A stretch of 64,000 bases of DNA from Polytrichum commune (GCA_950295325.1 OX485804.1:45992429-46056428), one strand, 5' to 3'; counted from the stretch's first letter, positions 47,430 through 59,720 are shown. Notes: generated from the letters alone by a model not told the origin. Numbers and translations: made by a program.

Positions 47430-48178
47430 TCAGAGAATTAACCAAGTGGGGAGCTATTTAGCTAGCTAAAAATTCCAACTAGCTAAAGCTACACAGGAAT
47501 TCGGTGCCTCAAAAGAATAGCTAGCTAAAACTAAGTGTCATAATTGAGTCAAGGAAAGTTAGCTAGCTAGAATCTGAATGTAATCTAGGTGGAATGAATG
47601 ATGTCATTGCACCCAAACGGCCATCTTTCAGACCTAGACTCGTTAGAGCAACAATGTTTTTGAAACTAAACATGAGCTTAATATCTAATAATCCAACATT
47701 GTCGCGGAATCTTTGATTTGGAACACCTTGATTTTCATCTCATCTTGAATTGCTGGATGACATTGATGATTTCGATGATAACGAAAATGATGATGAAGAA
47801 GAAGAAGAAGAAGAAGAAGAAGAAGAAGAAGATCTATCACCAATGCCAATTGAAAGTGAGGAAACCGACCATATGTGTTGATTTTAAGCCTTTCAATTTC
47901 CTTGTGCAAGAACGTGAAAATACAAAGCCAACCGAGAGCAATACAACAAAATATATATTGTTTGGTTTCGTTTGAATGGATTTCTCTCTGGTTTAGAATG
48001 AGTATGCATGTCACACAACTTTTTAGCTAGTCAAAGCTGAGTGAAAATGAAAGTTCCGGAAAAGTTAGCTAGCTAAAGCTAAGAAAAAATCATGTATTTG
48101 GTGAACCTAGGTGACAAATAGGGGCCCGGAAATTTTAGCTAGGTGATGCTAGTTGGCCAATTGTCCAGGGTTAACAAC
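47430..48178. mobile_element. probable TIR element with TTAGCTAGCTAA subterminal repeats
   Basis: TAGCTAGCTA motifs stand at ~47459, 47517, 47559 and 48066, with broken forms near 48024 and 48136. Both sides carry TTAACC near the outside and GCTAAAA(A/T)TTCC inward, in inverted order. Such clusters mark transposase-binding ends in hAT and CACTA elements. The middle holds a (GAA)n run. Exact ends and target duplication are not established. Confidence 0.45.
47745..47880 (+). pseudogene. acidic ORF fragment over a (GAA)n run
   Basis: One frame reads LELLDDIDDFDDNENDD, then 12 or so Glu from (GAA)n, then DLSPMPIESEETDHMC and a stop. It looks like the acidic C-terminus of a transposon or host protein, but a stop lies just upstream and no domain is present. 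It may be only a microsatellite read in frame. Confidence 0.2.
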
Positions 48179-48360
48179 ATTTCAATATGCTCTTTGAGCT
48201 TATGATTAAGTTGCCTATACATTTAATTGTCATCGCACAATTAATGGTTTAGTCATTGTTGTTTTGCATTGGATGTGCAGCCTTGTTGCATTTGAATATG
48301 GTGGAGTCGATATTGGTTTCTTTCTTTCTCTTTTTAAAATAAAAATAAAAATAAAAATGT

Positions 48361-48750
48361 TTGGAGCTTCTTGTTGAGATTTCAATGCTTTCAAGCATCA
48401 ATGCATTGAGTATTCATGTGTTTGCCAGCACCCATATTTTAGAAAATGGTGCAAGTGGTGTGCAAGAGGTGATATTGAACAAGTATTTGTCAAAATTTTG
48501 TCTAAAATATGATAGAATTTACATTGGATTATCAATTTTCTACAAAATATCAAATGATGACCTCAAGTGTATAATGAACTCAAGGAATGTGACAAAACAA
48601 ATCAAGTTTAAAATAATTAAGGTCATGAAGTTTATGTCCAAAACCGTATCTAGACATTTCTTTTCTTTTGAGCATTGCGTTTAATGATAACTATCAAAGG
48701 TCTCATCTTGGTATTGTACATTTGAGTACTTAACACAACAATACTCGCCC
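48361..48750 (+). repeat. partial copy of the 31.9-kb TIR element
   Basis: Collinear with the inside of 31962-32577: CATATTTTAGAAAATGGTGC, AAGTGGTGTGCAAGAGGTGA, AATTAAGGTCATGAAG and CATTTGAGTACTTAACACAA. A 107-codon ORF (48361-48684) covers it, and part of the peptide (HILE-ASGVQ) is shared with the other copy. The inverted ends are missing here. Confidence 0.6.
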
Positions 48751-49768
48751 AACGCCACTTTAAACCCCTCATACAATTGAATGACGGAGAGTGTTCAATT
48801 GAGGGCCATATATCTTAGTGAACAAAAATATCGCACTTACGGATTGATGTATAAACCCCAATCGTGTGTTGTTGTCACTTGTTTAATCAGTTTATATTTT
48901 TTTATCAAAACCCCAATAACCAAGAATGGGATGTTAAGATTTTTTAATGAGTTTGTCGTACTTCATATTGGGTGATGATAACCTCTCAATAGCGGGGTGA
49001 TTCTTTATAAGCTTCAAAAATTGGGTAAGTGATGGAAGCTCGCATTTTCTACAAAGGTACAAACACATACTTTAACCATTAACCCTTTGGCCATTGAGGT
49101 CGAGATTCCATCCACATGTGTTTCCAATGAAAAGCTCGGAACACAACGGCATGAGCCGCTTACGACAAAAGAGGTTACTTTGACTACTCGAAGAAGGACG
49201 GAGTTGTACAACCGTACATACCCGATTTTCTTCAACATAGTGGGAAAGTGAGACCCTAGGTGGCTAAGGAAGAAGACCCACTAGACCCACTATGACCCTT
49301 GTGCAAGTGTAGAGAGTAGTACAAAATGGTGGGCAACAAGAGACGAACTACATTCCGCTTCCGAATCCTTGGTTCTTGGAAGGACTCGAGAATCTCTTGA
49401 ATGGAGAAAAAGGTCTCCAAGGTGGAAGTTAGCGAGAGTGCTCCTTTACTTGGTTTAAAAAAACACACTTAAAACTCGCAAGGAGGCCAAACGATGGTAC
49501 GGTTAGTTTGCCACCGAATACTAACACTACGCCGTTCATGGTGTTTAGTGTCACTCACTATTTGGAGTTACACAATGCTTATAGCTTTTTGCTAAGAAGT
49601 TAATTTCTTACCAAGTGAATTTGTTGGCTTTATCTGTAGGACATAGACTATGCATCAACTTCTTCGTTTCAAGAGCAAATTTCCTAACCACTTTGTGTTC
49701 ACACTTGAACGTTACTTGTTCTTGTTATTTTTAGTCCACTGTATTTAATGTGGATGTTATCTAGAGTT

Positions 49769-49810
49769 ATATATATATATATATATTTATTTATTTATTT
49801 ATTTATTTAT
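49769..49810. repeat. (TA)n(TTTA)n microsatellite
   Basis: A (TA)n run passes directly into (TTTA)n. Confidence 0.85.
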
Positions 49811-50384
49811 GCATACAAGTGCTCCCTAAAATGCATTGTAAGAAATCTAGTTAACTATAGTTATTTTGGCAGTTCTTGATTATTTATTTATTTTAAATTG
49901 GGTGATAAATGAGTAGCTTCAATCCTTGACCTGTATTTGAGAAGAAGGTGCACAAAATCCAATAAAGGTTTGGTATAGTGAATAGCCATGGATTGGCATG
50001 AGCAAAGTAATCAGCTACAATTGTAGTCTTTCATAGCAAAGGACAGAGCTTCATGGTTCTACCGTTTTCTTGTTAATGTTGTATACTGTTCATGTAGCCT
50101 ATATGATCTTTGTTGGTGACAAATGAAATCTTTAGCGAGAGGTTATAGCCTTGTGTAATTTCAAATAGTAAGTGACACTAAATATCGTAAACAATGTAGT
50201 GGAAATGTAGTAGTTTCATGACACAACAATCTAACATGAATTGACCATAATAGCCCTTATCATTATGGTCACTTCATGTTAGATTATCTTGTCATGAAAC
50301 TACCACATTTTTACTGCCTAGTGTGAAAGGGTAAGTGATCCTAATTCGGTTCTTCATCTTGAATGGGTACTTGTTGTTGAGTGG

Positions 50385-50720
50385 TGTGAGGTTAGATATG
50401 GGTCCTAGAAAGGACATGGAAAACACATATGTTTAAGAGAGATTGGACTACATGTTAGAATTTTGTCAATAATCAAGAGTCCTACTTGTACGATCATGTA
50501 CTAAGAGAGACAATCTTCACTTTGGCAATGAATAATTCTTTCATACAAGTTTTGGAGTTAATAAAGTTTTACTTTAATAAGAGCTAATTCTTAATTTCTT
50601 TCTATAGTAATATGAAAAGGAGAAGGAAACACATTCACACTGCAACAGATAATGCTATCTAAAAATTATTTTATCACATACTTAGATGGGTGACATATAC
50701 TTGGGCCCTCAGGATGAGAT
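50385..50720 (+). repeat. dispersed repeat family A copy
   Basis: Core: GGTTAGATATGGGTCCTAGA, TTTAAGAGAGATTGGACTAC, GATCATGTACTAAGAGAGAC and AATCTTCACTTTGGCAATGA. The middle is shorter than in other copies. Confidence 0.55.
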
Positions 50721-50772
50721 AAAACTCCAACCCGAATTCAATGAAAAGAAAAATCAAGGCATGTTCGAGCTA

Positions 50773-51238
50773 CACTGATTATTCCATTTAGTGTGTCTGG
50801 TTCTAGTTCCCGAAACACACATTATTTTACCAAATCTCAAATTTATTAAGGGCTACAATTTTTACTAAGTGATATTGAATTCATAAATACATGCTCATTT
50901 ATCATACATTTCACGAAAAAATAATGTTTGTTCTAAGGTGTTTGTAGATTGCATAATATGTCATGGTGAGCTTGAACATGCTTCTTCTTCTTCTTTCTTG
51001 TCGGCGCCACTCACTCATGAGAGGCATCTCCTAACACTAAGAAAATGAAGAGAGTTTGCATTGAGAGTTTCCAACACTTTGACACTTTAGGCTCCCGAAA
51101 ACCCTAGATCTTGTGGTGGCACTAATTTCACAACATAACGAAATTTAGTATCACCTTCACTAATCCCACCCCCCCCCCCCCCCCCGGACACACACACACA
51201 CACTACTAGCCCACCCTCACTAAATGGGATACTCGGTG
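50773..51238. mobile_element. CACTA-like short element (family C2), copy 2
   Basis: Ends CACTGATTATTCCATTTAG and, inverted, CACCGAGTATCCCATTTAG. Subterminal CCACCCTCACT-type words, a 17-C run (51169-51185) and a (CA)n run lie near the right end. 466 bp. A 3-bp target duplication is not clear. Confidence 0.55.
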
Positions 51239-51430
51239 TAGTAGCTTGGATCTCTTGCAAAAAGTTCCTAAAGAGTGAGCAACTGCCTTACGGTTGTTTG
51301 GGTCAATGGGGGTAGAGGAGACTAGAGCATTTTTTTGTCTTACCTACACAAAGGTTGTCCCATAATAACCAAGAAGCCATGCACAAAGGCAAGCGGGTGT
51401 TTTGGAATACAAGCCTACCTCTCATGCCAT

Positions 51431-51620
51431 GCCCACACTTACAGGTGGGCATAGTCAGTGGATGGCTCCCACTAGTAGAGCTTGCTTTTCTATTTTCTTT
51501 TAGCCAGCAAATGCTCGAAATCCAAGTACATTGCATTCATTTGTTGACTAAAACTGACCAAAAAGAGAGAGTAAGACCTCTAGTGGGAATCGTCCACTAT
51601 GCCCACCAGTAAATGTGGGC
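51431..51620. mobile_element. 190-bp MITE with ~60-bp inverted ends
   Basis: Left GCCCACACTTACAGGTGGGC...CCCACTAGTAGAGCTTGC, right GTAAGACCTCTAGTGGG...GCCCACCAGTAAATGTGGGC. The arms fill most of the element, so it folds on itself. Target duplication not found. Confidence 0.65.
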
Positions 51621-51950
51621 CCTGACTTCACTCATTCAATATAATATCCCTAAAATAGTATATAGCTTGGAGATTACTTTCTACAGTTGTTTTGACACTA
51701 TAATTAGCTTTAAAGATCCCTAACTAGTCTAGTCCAAATTATTTGAGATGAATCAGCCACAAACTTGCAAGGGGTCAAGTTTTAATGTTGGATGGTTGAG
51801 AAGTATGTTCGTATGTGATAATTCCCTACCACCTTGCACAAATTCTTGAGAGAGGCATTCCTTGATGTGGCACAACAAGAAGAAATCAAAAGATCTTGTT
51901 TATTTATTTCTCTTCGACTTTATAATGCTTTGATATCAACTGATAGGGAG

Positions 51951-52698
51951 CTATGTTCGGGGAAAATCGACGGCTAGTTCATTATTAGCCGATGGATTTC
52001 CCCTCATGGCCGGTCCAAATTTCCAACCATCGGATGGCAATCTGACTGTAATTTCAATCCTCCGGCAATTATCCGAAGGACGAGAAAATGTCCCGGAAAT
52101 GTAGCCGATTCTTCTTGTTAAAGTGGATTTCAGCCGTAGGCATCTAGAACGCTATTTGTCTGAGGCATCTGATGATGCACTTGAGGAAGTACCCTAAACC
52201 TTAAACTTTTTGAATTCTGCAACCTTTCCATGACCAAATCCAATTGCTTCTATGAAGAATTGGGGGACCCTTGGCCTTCAAGCGGTGAAGATAGATAGAT
52301 AGAAACTCCAACCCCTTTCAAGCAAGGGGCCGGTGTGAATAAAGTGTCCGTTTGTAATGCCAATAAAAATCAAGCGGTGAAGGCATTGCTAGGTTCAATT
52401 CCTGCCAAGGATATTAACTCTTCAAATTTAAAGTTTTGAACATGCCTTTCTTTTCACTTATTCAAGATTTTGTACTAAGAAATGATTTCTAATAACTTTT
52501 CATACATTTTTAAAAAAATTAGGGCCGATATGAATTCCATTTAATCGGATATTGGCCAATGAAAATATGAAAATATAGGCAACTGGCTGATTGATTTTAC
52601 AAAAGACCGGCTCTTGCCGATGTAAATTGGAAAAAATCCGACCCTTCGTAGCAACTACCGGCAATTAGCCACTAAGGCTTTAAAAACTTCCCGAACTC
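51951..52698 (+). mobile_element. Mutator-like non-autonomous element, copy 2 (748 bp with insert)
   Basis: Exact 10-bp target duplication TGATAGGGAG at 51941-51950 and 52699-52708. Ends CTATGTTCGGGG and, inverted, GAGTTCGGGAAG. Inverted copy of 35592-36250; it is longer because a 79-bp retroposon-like insert with its target duplication sits inside the tRNA-like fold. Confidence 0.85.
52291..52369 (-). mobile_element. 79-bp retroposon-like insert (SINE tail?)
   Basis: Flanked by the 13-bp direct repeat TCAAGCGGTGAAG (52278-52290 and 52370-52382), of which the sister element at 35.9 kb has only one. On the - strand the insert ends in (ATCT)n, like the tail of a SINE or LINE. A 5'-truncated SINE fits best; no source copy was seen in the window. 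Confidence 0.7.
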
Positions 52699-52818
52699 TG
52701 ATAGGGAGATGCCGTGGGAGAACTAGGACCATTTCACTTGCAAGTGGGAAATAAGTTTTGCATGGAAACCTTGACCACATGGGTTACCGTTTGGGAGTTA
52801 CATAGTGTCACCCCGCGC

Positions 52819-52833
52819 GGGGGGGGGGGGGGG
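52819..52833. repeat. G15 tract
   Basis: Fifteen G in a row after CGCGC. One of thirteen poly(dG)/poly(dC) tracts of 11 or more listed in the findings. Confidence 0.9.
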
Positions 52834-52849
52834 TGTCACTCTTGTATTT

Positions 52850-55180
52850 TAGAAAAATATGTGAGAATTTTTTAAGGTTTAGTTTGAAGTTGTGACTTAC
52901 AAATTATAAAGTTAGTATTTGTAACAAAGCTCAACTTATATATTGAGTTCCATGGTATAAATTTATTAGGGTGTTTGTAAATTGATCATGTTATAGAAGT
53001 CTTAGAACTAGCATACCATAGGGTTCAGTAGGGTGGGGAATTAAAATAATATATATTAGGGCCCGAGACTATAAATGAGCACCTTTGGATGACATCTCAT
53101 GGATGTATCTTGGTAGATGAATGTAATTTATATGGTTAGATGCGGGAAGATCTCCCAACGGGTTTGCGCAATCTATTTGGCTTTGTGAGTTCCCAATTAG
53201 GATTTTTGACAACTCTTTGAAGTTCTCATGTTTGTCCAAACTCCCACCATCTTGCGAACTTGGCGAATGTTGATGGTTGATTATTGAAGGTTGGGTTCTC
53301 AGGGATGCCTTATGTGATTCTTACTATGATGTGGAGGTAAACTACACAATTGCTTTGTTTGAGAAATGCAGGAGTACAAAACCTCAACAACACGTTGATT
53401 TATTTTGGGTAAGATTTTAGGCAAAGGTTTTGGCAATGTTTTTGGCATATTGTATATTTTGAAACAACGGGGCTAGAGTTAGGGTTTGGACATTCTGTCT
53501 TGAGCACAAAGGGTTGGATGTTGTGTATTGAGTGGTTTTGACCACTTGAACTTGAACGATGGCAATGATTACTTCAAATTTGAATGTGTAAACCCTACAC
53601 AAACTTTGTGCTTGGTGTTGGTTGGTTGTGTTCTCTGCTATATGTATGTATGCAATTTTTCTTTTAAACGTAAATTTTGGAAGCTTTCACAAGTGTTTTT
53701 CAACACAATCATTTTATCATCAATTCCCACGTGTATGTTTTGAAGGAATAGAGTACATAGTAGGAAGCTAAATTATGTACATGTTGTGTTCATGTGTTGA
53801 TGTGGGAATTATGATCTTGTAGGTGTAAGTGTTAGATTTTACATGTCATCTACAAAAACTCTAATTTATAACTACTATGTGCCCATGTAAAAGAAGAATC
53901 AACGCCAAGTTAACCTACCCATAGGATCCTCAAAAATAATGAATGTTAGAAAATTACGCAATAATAGGGTCCACAATATTTACCTTCTCCAATATAATTA
54001 TCCCCCAAAAAACACCTTGTGTTCTCAAGTGTTCCCACTAAATACAAGGTAGTGACCCCCCCCCCCAAATAAAAACCGAGCATAGTGTTGTTCTTGTTTT
54101 ATTTGGAAAAGAGGAATTGTAATTTCTTACAAATACTTAAAACATATAATAATAGAATTTCATTGTACAAATCATACCAACACTTTCATGATCATAAGTT
54201 CATTCCTCTTGAAGAGGTTATAGCATTTGTGCAACTCCAAATGAAAATCCACACTAATTGAGTAGGCTTACAAAGGTAGTTCATGTCTTGATGAATTTGA
54301 AATTGAAAATTGATGAAGACCAAACTCTTTACGTGTGGAAGTCATAAATATGTCAAGTGAGCATGTTAAATGCCCACTCAAAGTCCACCATGTATCTCCA
54401 ATCAAACATTATAGATGCAAGTTATAGATTTTCGGTGACATCCACATGAACATACCCATCTCTTAACTTATGAACCTCATTCACAAAGCGATAACCTTCA
54501 CTAATTATATTCATCATAACCAATACCATTCGAGCATCACGGTCCATTTTTGGGTGAAGATCGTGAACGCATAAAGTGTCAAATAGGAAGTTGCAACCCA
54601 AACCATGCGAAAAGTGGTACACCTAACTTGCAAATCTTTCATCATATGATTTTATCTTTTGTACGTAGGGAACGAAAGGTCGAGGCATCTTGTTGCAAGA
54701 TTCCAAAAAAAACGTCATATGAACAACATGAGGGCATTGAATAAAGACCACAAGGAGGTCCCAAATTCCCTTGGAAAAGGAACAAGTAAAGGAAAAAGTG
54801 CTAGCCATCTTACATGAAGTTCAGGAGTTCATTTGGAAAAGCAACAAATAAAGGAGAGAAAGTGCCGCTAGCGGATGGGCTCACTTGTGTTAGCCCCCAC
54901 ATTCATACCTACTTTTTAGGTCAATTTAGTTATTGGAAGTTAAGTTGGGGGGCATGGACTACAATGGACAACACATGGCCTTACTAGATCCTTTCTATTT
55001 TGTCGTTACTTTCCAAATACGGCATGCAAACATGGTAGATGTTGATATCAATACACTAGACATATGATTTGTTGTGCCATTAAATGTGACGTGCATGTGA
55101 GTTCGTTCTTCTTACATTGATCATGGGTATCCATGATACATAAATTTACACTCTACGTGCTTTGACAATGTCACGTGACA
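52850..55180. other. no gene recognised
   Basis: AT-rich DNA. Reverse ORFs at 54422-54622 and 54623-54808 adjoin and look non-random (FSHGLGCNFLFDTLCVHDLH), yet match no domain I know. GGAAAAG(G/C)AACAA(G/A)TAAAGG is repeated near 54774 and 54834. An 11-C run is at 54056-54066. Confidence 0.35.
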
Positions 55181-55186
55181 CCTAAG

Positions 55187-55539
55187 TAAGGTAGGGGTGG
55201 CAATTTCCGTGCAGGTCCTAAAGTCGATCCCTATGTCAGAAGCACCTATCTAGGTGCTTTTACCGTTCACAACGCTGCCAACATTTCATTGGCTGCCAGC
55301 GGTCGGTTTTAGAAATCCACCCTGTGGATATACCACGTACCCTATGTGCGAGTGTTGGTCACTCTACAAGGTTTCCTTTAAAAATTTGTAGGAAATCATA
55401 AACATGCTGGAAAATTTTGATTTTTTCATAGTTGCTCTTGCACTAGCTTTGCGGAGCGCTCAAAATTTATAAAAAAATAGTTTCAGCATCCCAACTAGGC
55501 ACATCTGAAATTTGGATAGAAATTGCCACCCCTACCTTA
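55187..55539. mobile_element. 353-bp MITE with TAGGGGTGGCAATTTC ends
   Basis: Perfect 21-bp inverted ends: TAAGGTAGGGGTGGCAATTT at 55187 and from 55539 on the other strand. TAGGGGTGGCAA resembles plant hAT ends, but an 8-bp duplication is not seen. A TA duplication is possible because the ends begin and finish with TA. No ORF. Confidence 0.75.
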
Positions 55540-55559
55540 GTCCATTCACAAAGACTCAT

Positions 55560-56600
55560 TCCTTGATTATGTTTCAATGAACTCATATGATGATGAATCA
55601 CTAGTTCCAGGAATAAAGACACCATGGATGTTTGTGCTCATGAACCACCTAAATATGCCTAGATAATAAGTTGGATGGTAATATTTATATCTAGGTTGCT
55701 CATAATAAGTAAATATTTATTTATTTATTGAAAAAATGGCCTCAATGAAGCTAAATTGTCGTAACCTAAACCACACTTGACTCAAAGGTGGCCCGTTGTG
55801 TACCCATGGCGGGCCACCAAGTGGGATTCAATGGGTTCGAGATGTCGCCAACCCTGCACAACCATCAACCACGCAAGTGCTAGCATGATTTGCCCCTATG
55901 GGAGGATGCATGGCATATGCCTTGTTAATGAACACCCTAGACCTCTTTGTCAACGGGGTTTAGGGTTAGAAGCCACTTGACCCTTGGTCTTATGGATATC
56001 TCCCCAACTCCCCGCAAGCTATCATTATCAGTCATTGGCCTTAGAACCATTCATCGTGAACTTTTTGGACATGCCCTTACTAGTGTGTGCAGCTAACGAG
56101 GCCAAATGCCTTTGCTAGGACTCGCCGCAAAAGGACCCTGGGAGTAGGGGAAGTCCCGAGACTATTAAGAGTAGGTTAAACACATATGGTAGAAGGTTAT
56201 AAGAAATCACGACCAAGTTTTCTAACTACATCTCTCACACATGTTATTCAGGGCTCAAAGATATTGTGAGTTGAAAATATTTTGGCCCACTATGCTTTTG
56301 GCCCATTATTCTTTATGTGTAGGTTGCAAATTTAGGGTGGCTTATGAACTAATATACTATTAAATATTCAAGCAAAATATTTAAAGTGGGTTGTGCATAG
56401 ATTGGGCAAAGAAGACTTTGGAGAAAGAACCAGTGTCTTATTGGAGGAGAGATATGAGGACCTTCAAGGGATAAGGACTTCCTTGATGGGTACTAAAATT
56501 GCTCGCACCTTGTCTCCATTTGTTTTACTAGGTAAAATCACTATACAACTTGTCACCTATGTTTACCTTGTAGCCGATTCTTGCCAAGTATACTTGTAAG
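55560..56600. other. no gene recognised
   Basis: Short ORFs at 55777-55980 and 56393-56599 match nothing known. No inverted ends seen. Confidence 0.35.
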
Positions 56601-56609
56601 ATGGTTATG

Positions 56610-56810
56610 CCAGTCGTTGTTCCTTGGTAGCAGGAGGATCCCTCTTGATAAGAAAAATTCATGTCTTTCCAATATGTCCTGTTATTAGTAAGGGTTTTTC
56701 ATCCTACTCATAAAAACCTCATTGAATGTAGTTTACTACAATTTTGCCCGTTCATTTCATTGCATGCAAGACAAAGACTACTATCAAGCTAAAAACTCTT
56801 ATTGCTTATC
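56610..56810 (+). repeat. dispersed repeat family D, copy 3
   Basis: Shares AGGAGGATCCCTCTTGATAA, GGGTTTTTCATCCTACTCAT, TTTACTACAATTTTGCC and GACTACTATCAAGC with copies at 27735 and 18160. Confidence 0.5.
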
Positions 56811-58254
56811 AATTGCGAATTGCAATCAATGTTGTTTGTGGGTGTTCTTCATGATTTTTGGGTGATGAGGAGTTTTAGCTTGGATATGTGCTAGATGCTT
56901 GTTGCTGCACATGCCGCATTAGATTACGAAGTTCTTGAAGGGCGTTGCAACGATCCATTTGGGGACGATTCCAATGAAGGGTTGCAAAAACAAAAACGGC
57001 TCATGGGTCAAGAAGAATCAACATACATGGTGGAAATCAATCAAAAGAACTATGATAAAATGTTATGCAAATAACAAAGAAAAATATATTGGGGCTTATG
57101 GGGTAGTATACAATATACATGTGATATTGATTTGATTTCTTGTTGTTTCATAACATTACTTAGCTGATGAGTTGTGTTCATGGGCCTAGCAATAAATTCA
57201 AGATTAAATACTTTAGATGTTGGAATCCCACTGTTTTAAATTAGATTTGAAGTCATGGAAGTTGAACACGTCTCATTAGTTGAGTAGTGTGACATGTATT
57301 CAAGTCTCACAAGATGTATATTATAGCTAAAAACATACACTACCTGTGCATACAAAGAGGTGCAAGTTATTAAGATAGAGGGTGCTAGAACCAACACCCC
57401 ATCCAAAACCAACACGTATAAACGCCTCCCAATTGCCAACACTCTACTACCTTGAACCGTTCCCCATGGTGTAGGAGTGCCTGGGCTCATGGAGTGACAG
57501 TTTTAGGTGCCATTAGTGGTGCCACATCATAGCGGCCTCCGCTGCCTCCATGTAGGTTAGGTAACGGGCTCCACTCTCTCTTGGGTTGGTTCAAGGTGGG
57601 TTTAGTGTGGCTTGTTAGTGCCTATTCTAGCCATTATATACATGAGGGAACAATTGTAGCCATTCTATTCACAAAACCAAGGAGGTAGGCCACAAAGCAC
57701 AAAGGGGGGTCGGTTCTACGCATAAAGGGGGTCAATACCCAAGATGCAAGGTGACAGTTTTGCAACCAAAAAGGGTGGGATCATGGAGGTGCCCATGTGA
57801 CTTTGTACACAGTTTCTAGTTGGGCTTTAATTTAGCTTGGGTCTAGTACCCAACTATGTTGTGTTGGTGCTAGGCAATGAAGGTGGAGGTCCTCATCATT
57901 CCAAGGTTGTCGTCATACACAGGGCCTAGGGATTGGTTTAAAGAAACTAGTGGTTTTGACTTTGAATATTCATCAAATATTCAATTATGGTTGAAAATAT
58001 TTTTTCTTTCTTTACACCTATATTTGGCCCAAATGCTTATATATATAAACCACATAGCCATGTGTATGTGGAATAGCTCAAAGTGTTGGTTTAAGCACCC
58101 TCTATGTTAGGTCCATTCTTGTTTGTATTGACAAATGCTAGAAAAGGGGCACATGCCAAAAATCGTAGGTTTTTGGGATAATTGTAGCTACTGACTAATG
58201 CGCAATAAACATGCTCCATGATTTTAGAGTTCAAACTTTGGATGGTGAGAAGCA
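56811..58254. other. no gene recognised
   Basis: Intergenic; ORFs of 66-84 codons at 56935 (+), 57236 (-) and 57877 (+) are not recognised. Confidence 0.35.
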
Positions 58255-58625
58255 TTGAGACAAAGTGGAGTGAAGTGGGGAGGGATATTAGAGTTACAAT
58301 ATTTGTAAAGTAAAGCAAATGAAACCATGGGTTAGTCTCAAACCCTTTGATTTTGAGAATTAACAAAAATCACCCATGTTTTCTTAATGCTCAAATTATC
58401 ATAAATGAAGAGTGGTTTCAAGTTATATAGCTTATCCTATTAGGATGGGTGGGCCAAGCTAGCCTTGTATAAACCGATTTGAGATTCAAGGTAACATGTC
58501 CCATACGCATACCCTGGACTAGATTCAAGAACTTTCTCAAAGTTTTGAGGTGGAAAAAGGAGGTGGAAAAAGTATCACCCAACTTTCAAAAAAAGACTTC
58601 CATACATGATGAACTAACGAGATCT
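58255..58625 (+). repeat. dispersed repeat family G, copy 1
   Basis: Inverse of 62478-62820. Landmarks: AAGTAAAGCAAATGAAACCA, TCTCAAAGTTTTGAGGTGGA, GGTGGGCCAAGCTAGCC and ATCACCCAACTTTCA. Confidence 0.6.
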
Positions 58626-59095
58626 TGATAGAAAATTTTCTCAAAGAAAGATCAAAATTCCAGTATGTCCCACTTGGAGGGACTTTAGGGATAACTCTAT
58701 TGCTGCCAATTTTGGTGGTACACACAAGAGCATTGCGAATCTTGGTGACTCGGGGGTTAGTGGAGACAATATTGATGCTCAATGTGTGCTCAATCCATCA
58801 TGCTAAGGGTGAGTTTTCATGTAGAGCACTTGCCCATTATATCCTAGATAATTGTAGGTTGGAGGTGTTCTCTTGCAGTTAAGCACAAACACCATCTAAC
58901 CACATTTTGGCGGTTCGCTAGAATGTGGAGGGCCATGGGACATGCCGCTGGACTTTCATGCACCCACTGAAGGATCTTAAACCTACAAGTGCCAGTCACC
59001 AAAGGATTGAAGACCGATTTTAGGAGAGGGAGGAGGTTTTAACATGAAGAGGAGGTTAGTAGGTGGTCCCGGATATGAGAAGATGGGAGCAACTA

Positions 59096-59515
59096 CACTA
59101 AACATGATATTTAGTGTCATATGGTATTTTATGTGACTATAGTAACTTTTTGGATGACACTTCTTATGAATAAGTGAACAAATATTGTCATCCAACTTGT
59201 GATGAATTATTGTCATGGATGATTGAAAATTGGATGAAAATTTACTTAGTAAGTGACAATCATTGCAACACTATAAATCTATAATCCCCCCAAACATTAC
59301 AAGGAATGGCATATAATGTTGGGTTAACAATTAGTATTGGTAACACTACACCATGGACAATTAGTATCGAGCGAGACAATTAGAATTGGTGGCACTAAAT
59401 ATCATATTTAGTGTCATTTGTTGAAAAATAATGAGATATACAATAAATAGATATAACATTGCATAATTGTAGATAGTAAGTGACACTAATACAATATTTA
59501 CTGTAGATTTCATGT
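59096..59515. repeat. cluster of CACTA-palindrome repeats
   Basis: CACTAAACATGATATTTAGTG-like palindromes stand at ~59096 and 59393, each followed by AGTAAGTGACA-type words. They are the ends of the short family that is complete at 62243-62470. Fragments also lie near 22655, 49540 and 50155. Confidence 0.5.
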
Positions 59516-59549
59516 GATAAAAAAAAAACTCGGATTGAATGCATGTATC

Positions 59550-59720
59550 ATCAACTTGTGTATGGTAAAACTTGTGGTAAAGAACATACACTAAAAAGAC
59601 ACATGTGTTGCGACGAGATTGGACTATGTGTTCCAAAAATAAGCATGATTCTAGGTTCAACAATTATACAATTGAGAGGGTCTATGTGAATATTCAAAGA
59701 AAAAACTAATCTTGAAGACT
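59550..59720 (+). repeat. dispersed repeat family A, partial copy
   Basis: Core words GCGACGAGATTGGACTATGT, TTCTAGGTTCAACAATTATA and GAGAGGGTCTATGTGAAT. Followed after 160 bp by a second partial copy. Confidence 0.5.

Noticed and set aside
47718-47975. 85-codon ORF with a poly-lysine run
   Set aside because: Created by reading the (GAA)n microsatellite in another frame; no domain.
55835-55860. tRNA B-box-like GGGTTCGAGA
   Set aside because: No A box or cloverleaf stems can be drawn around it.
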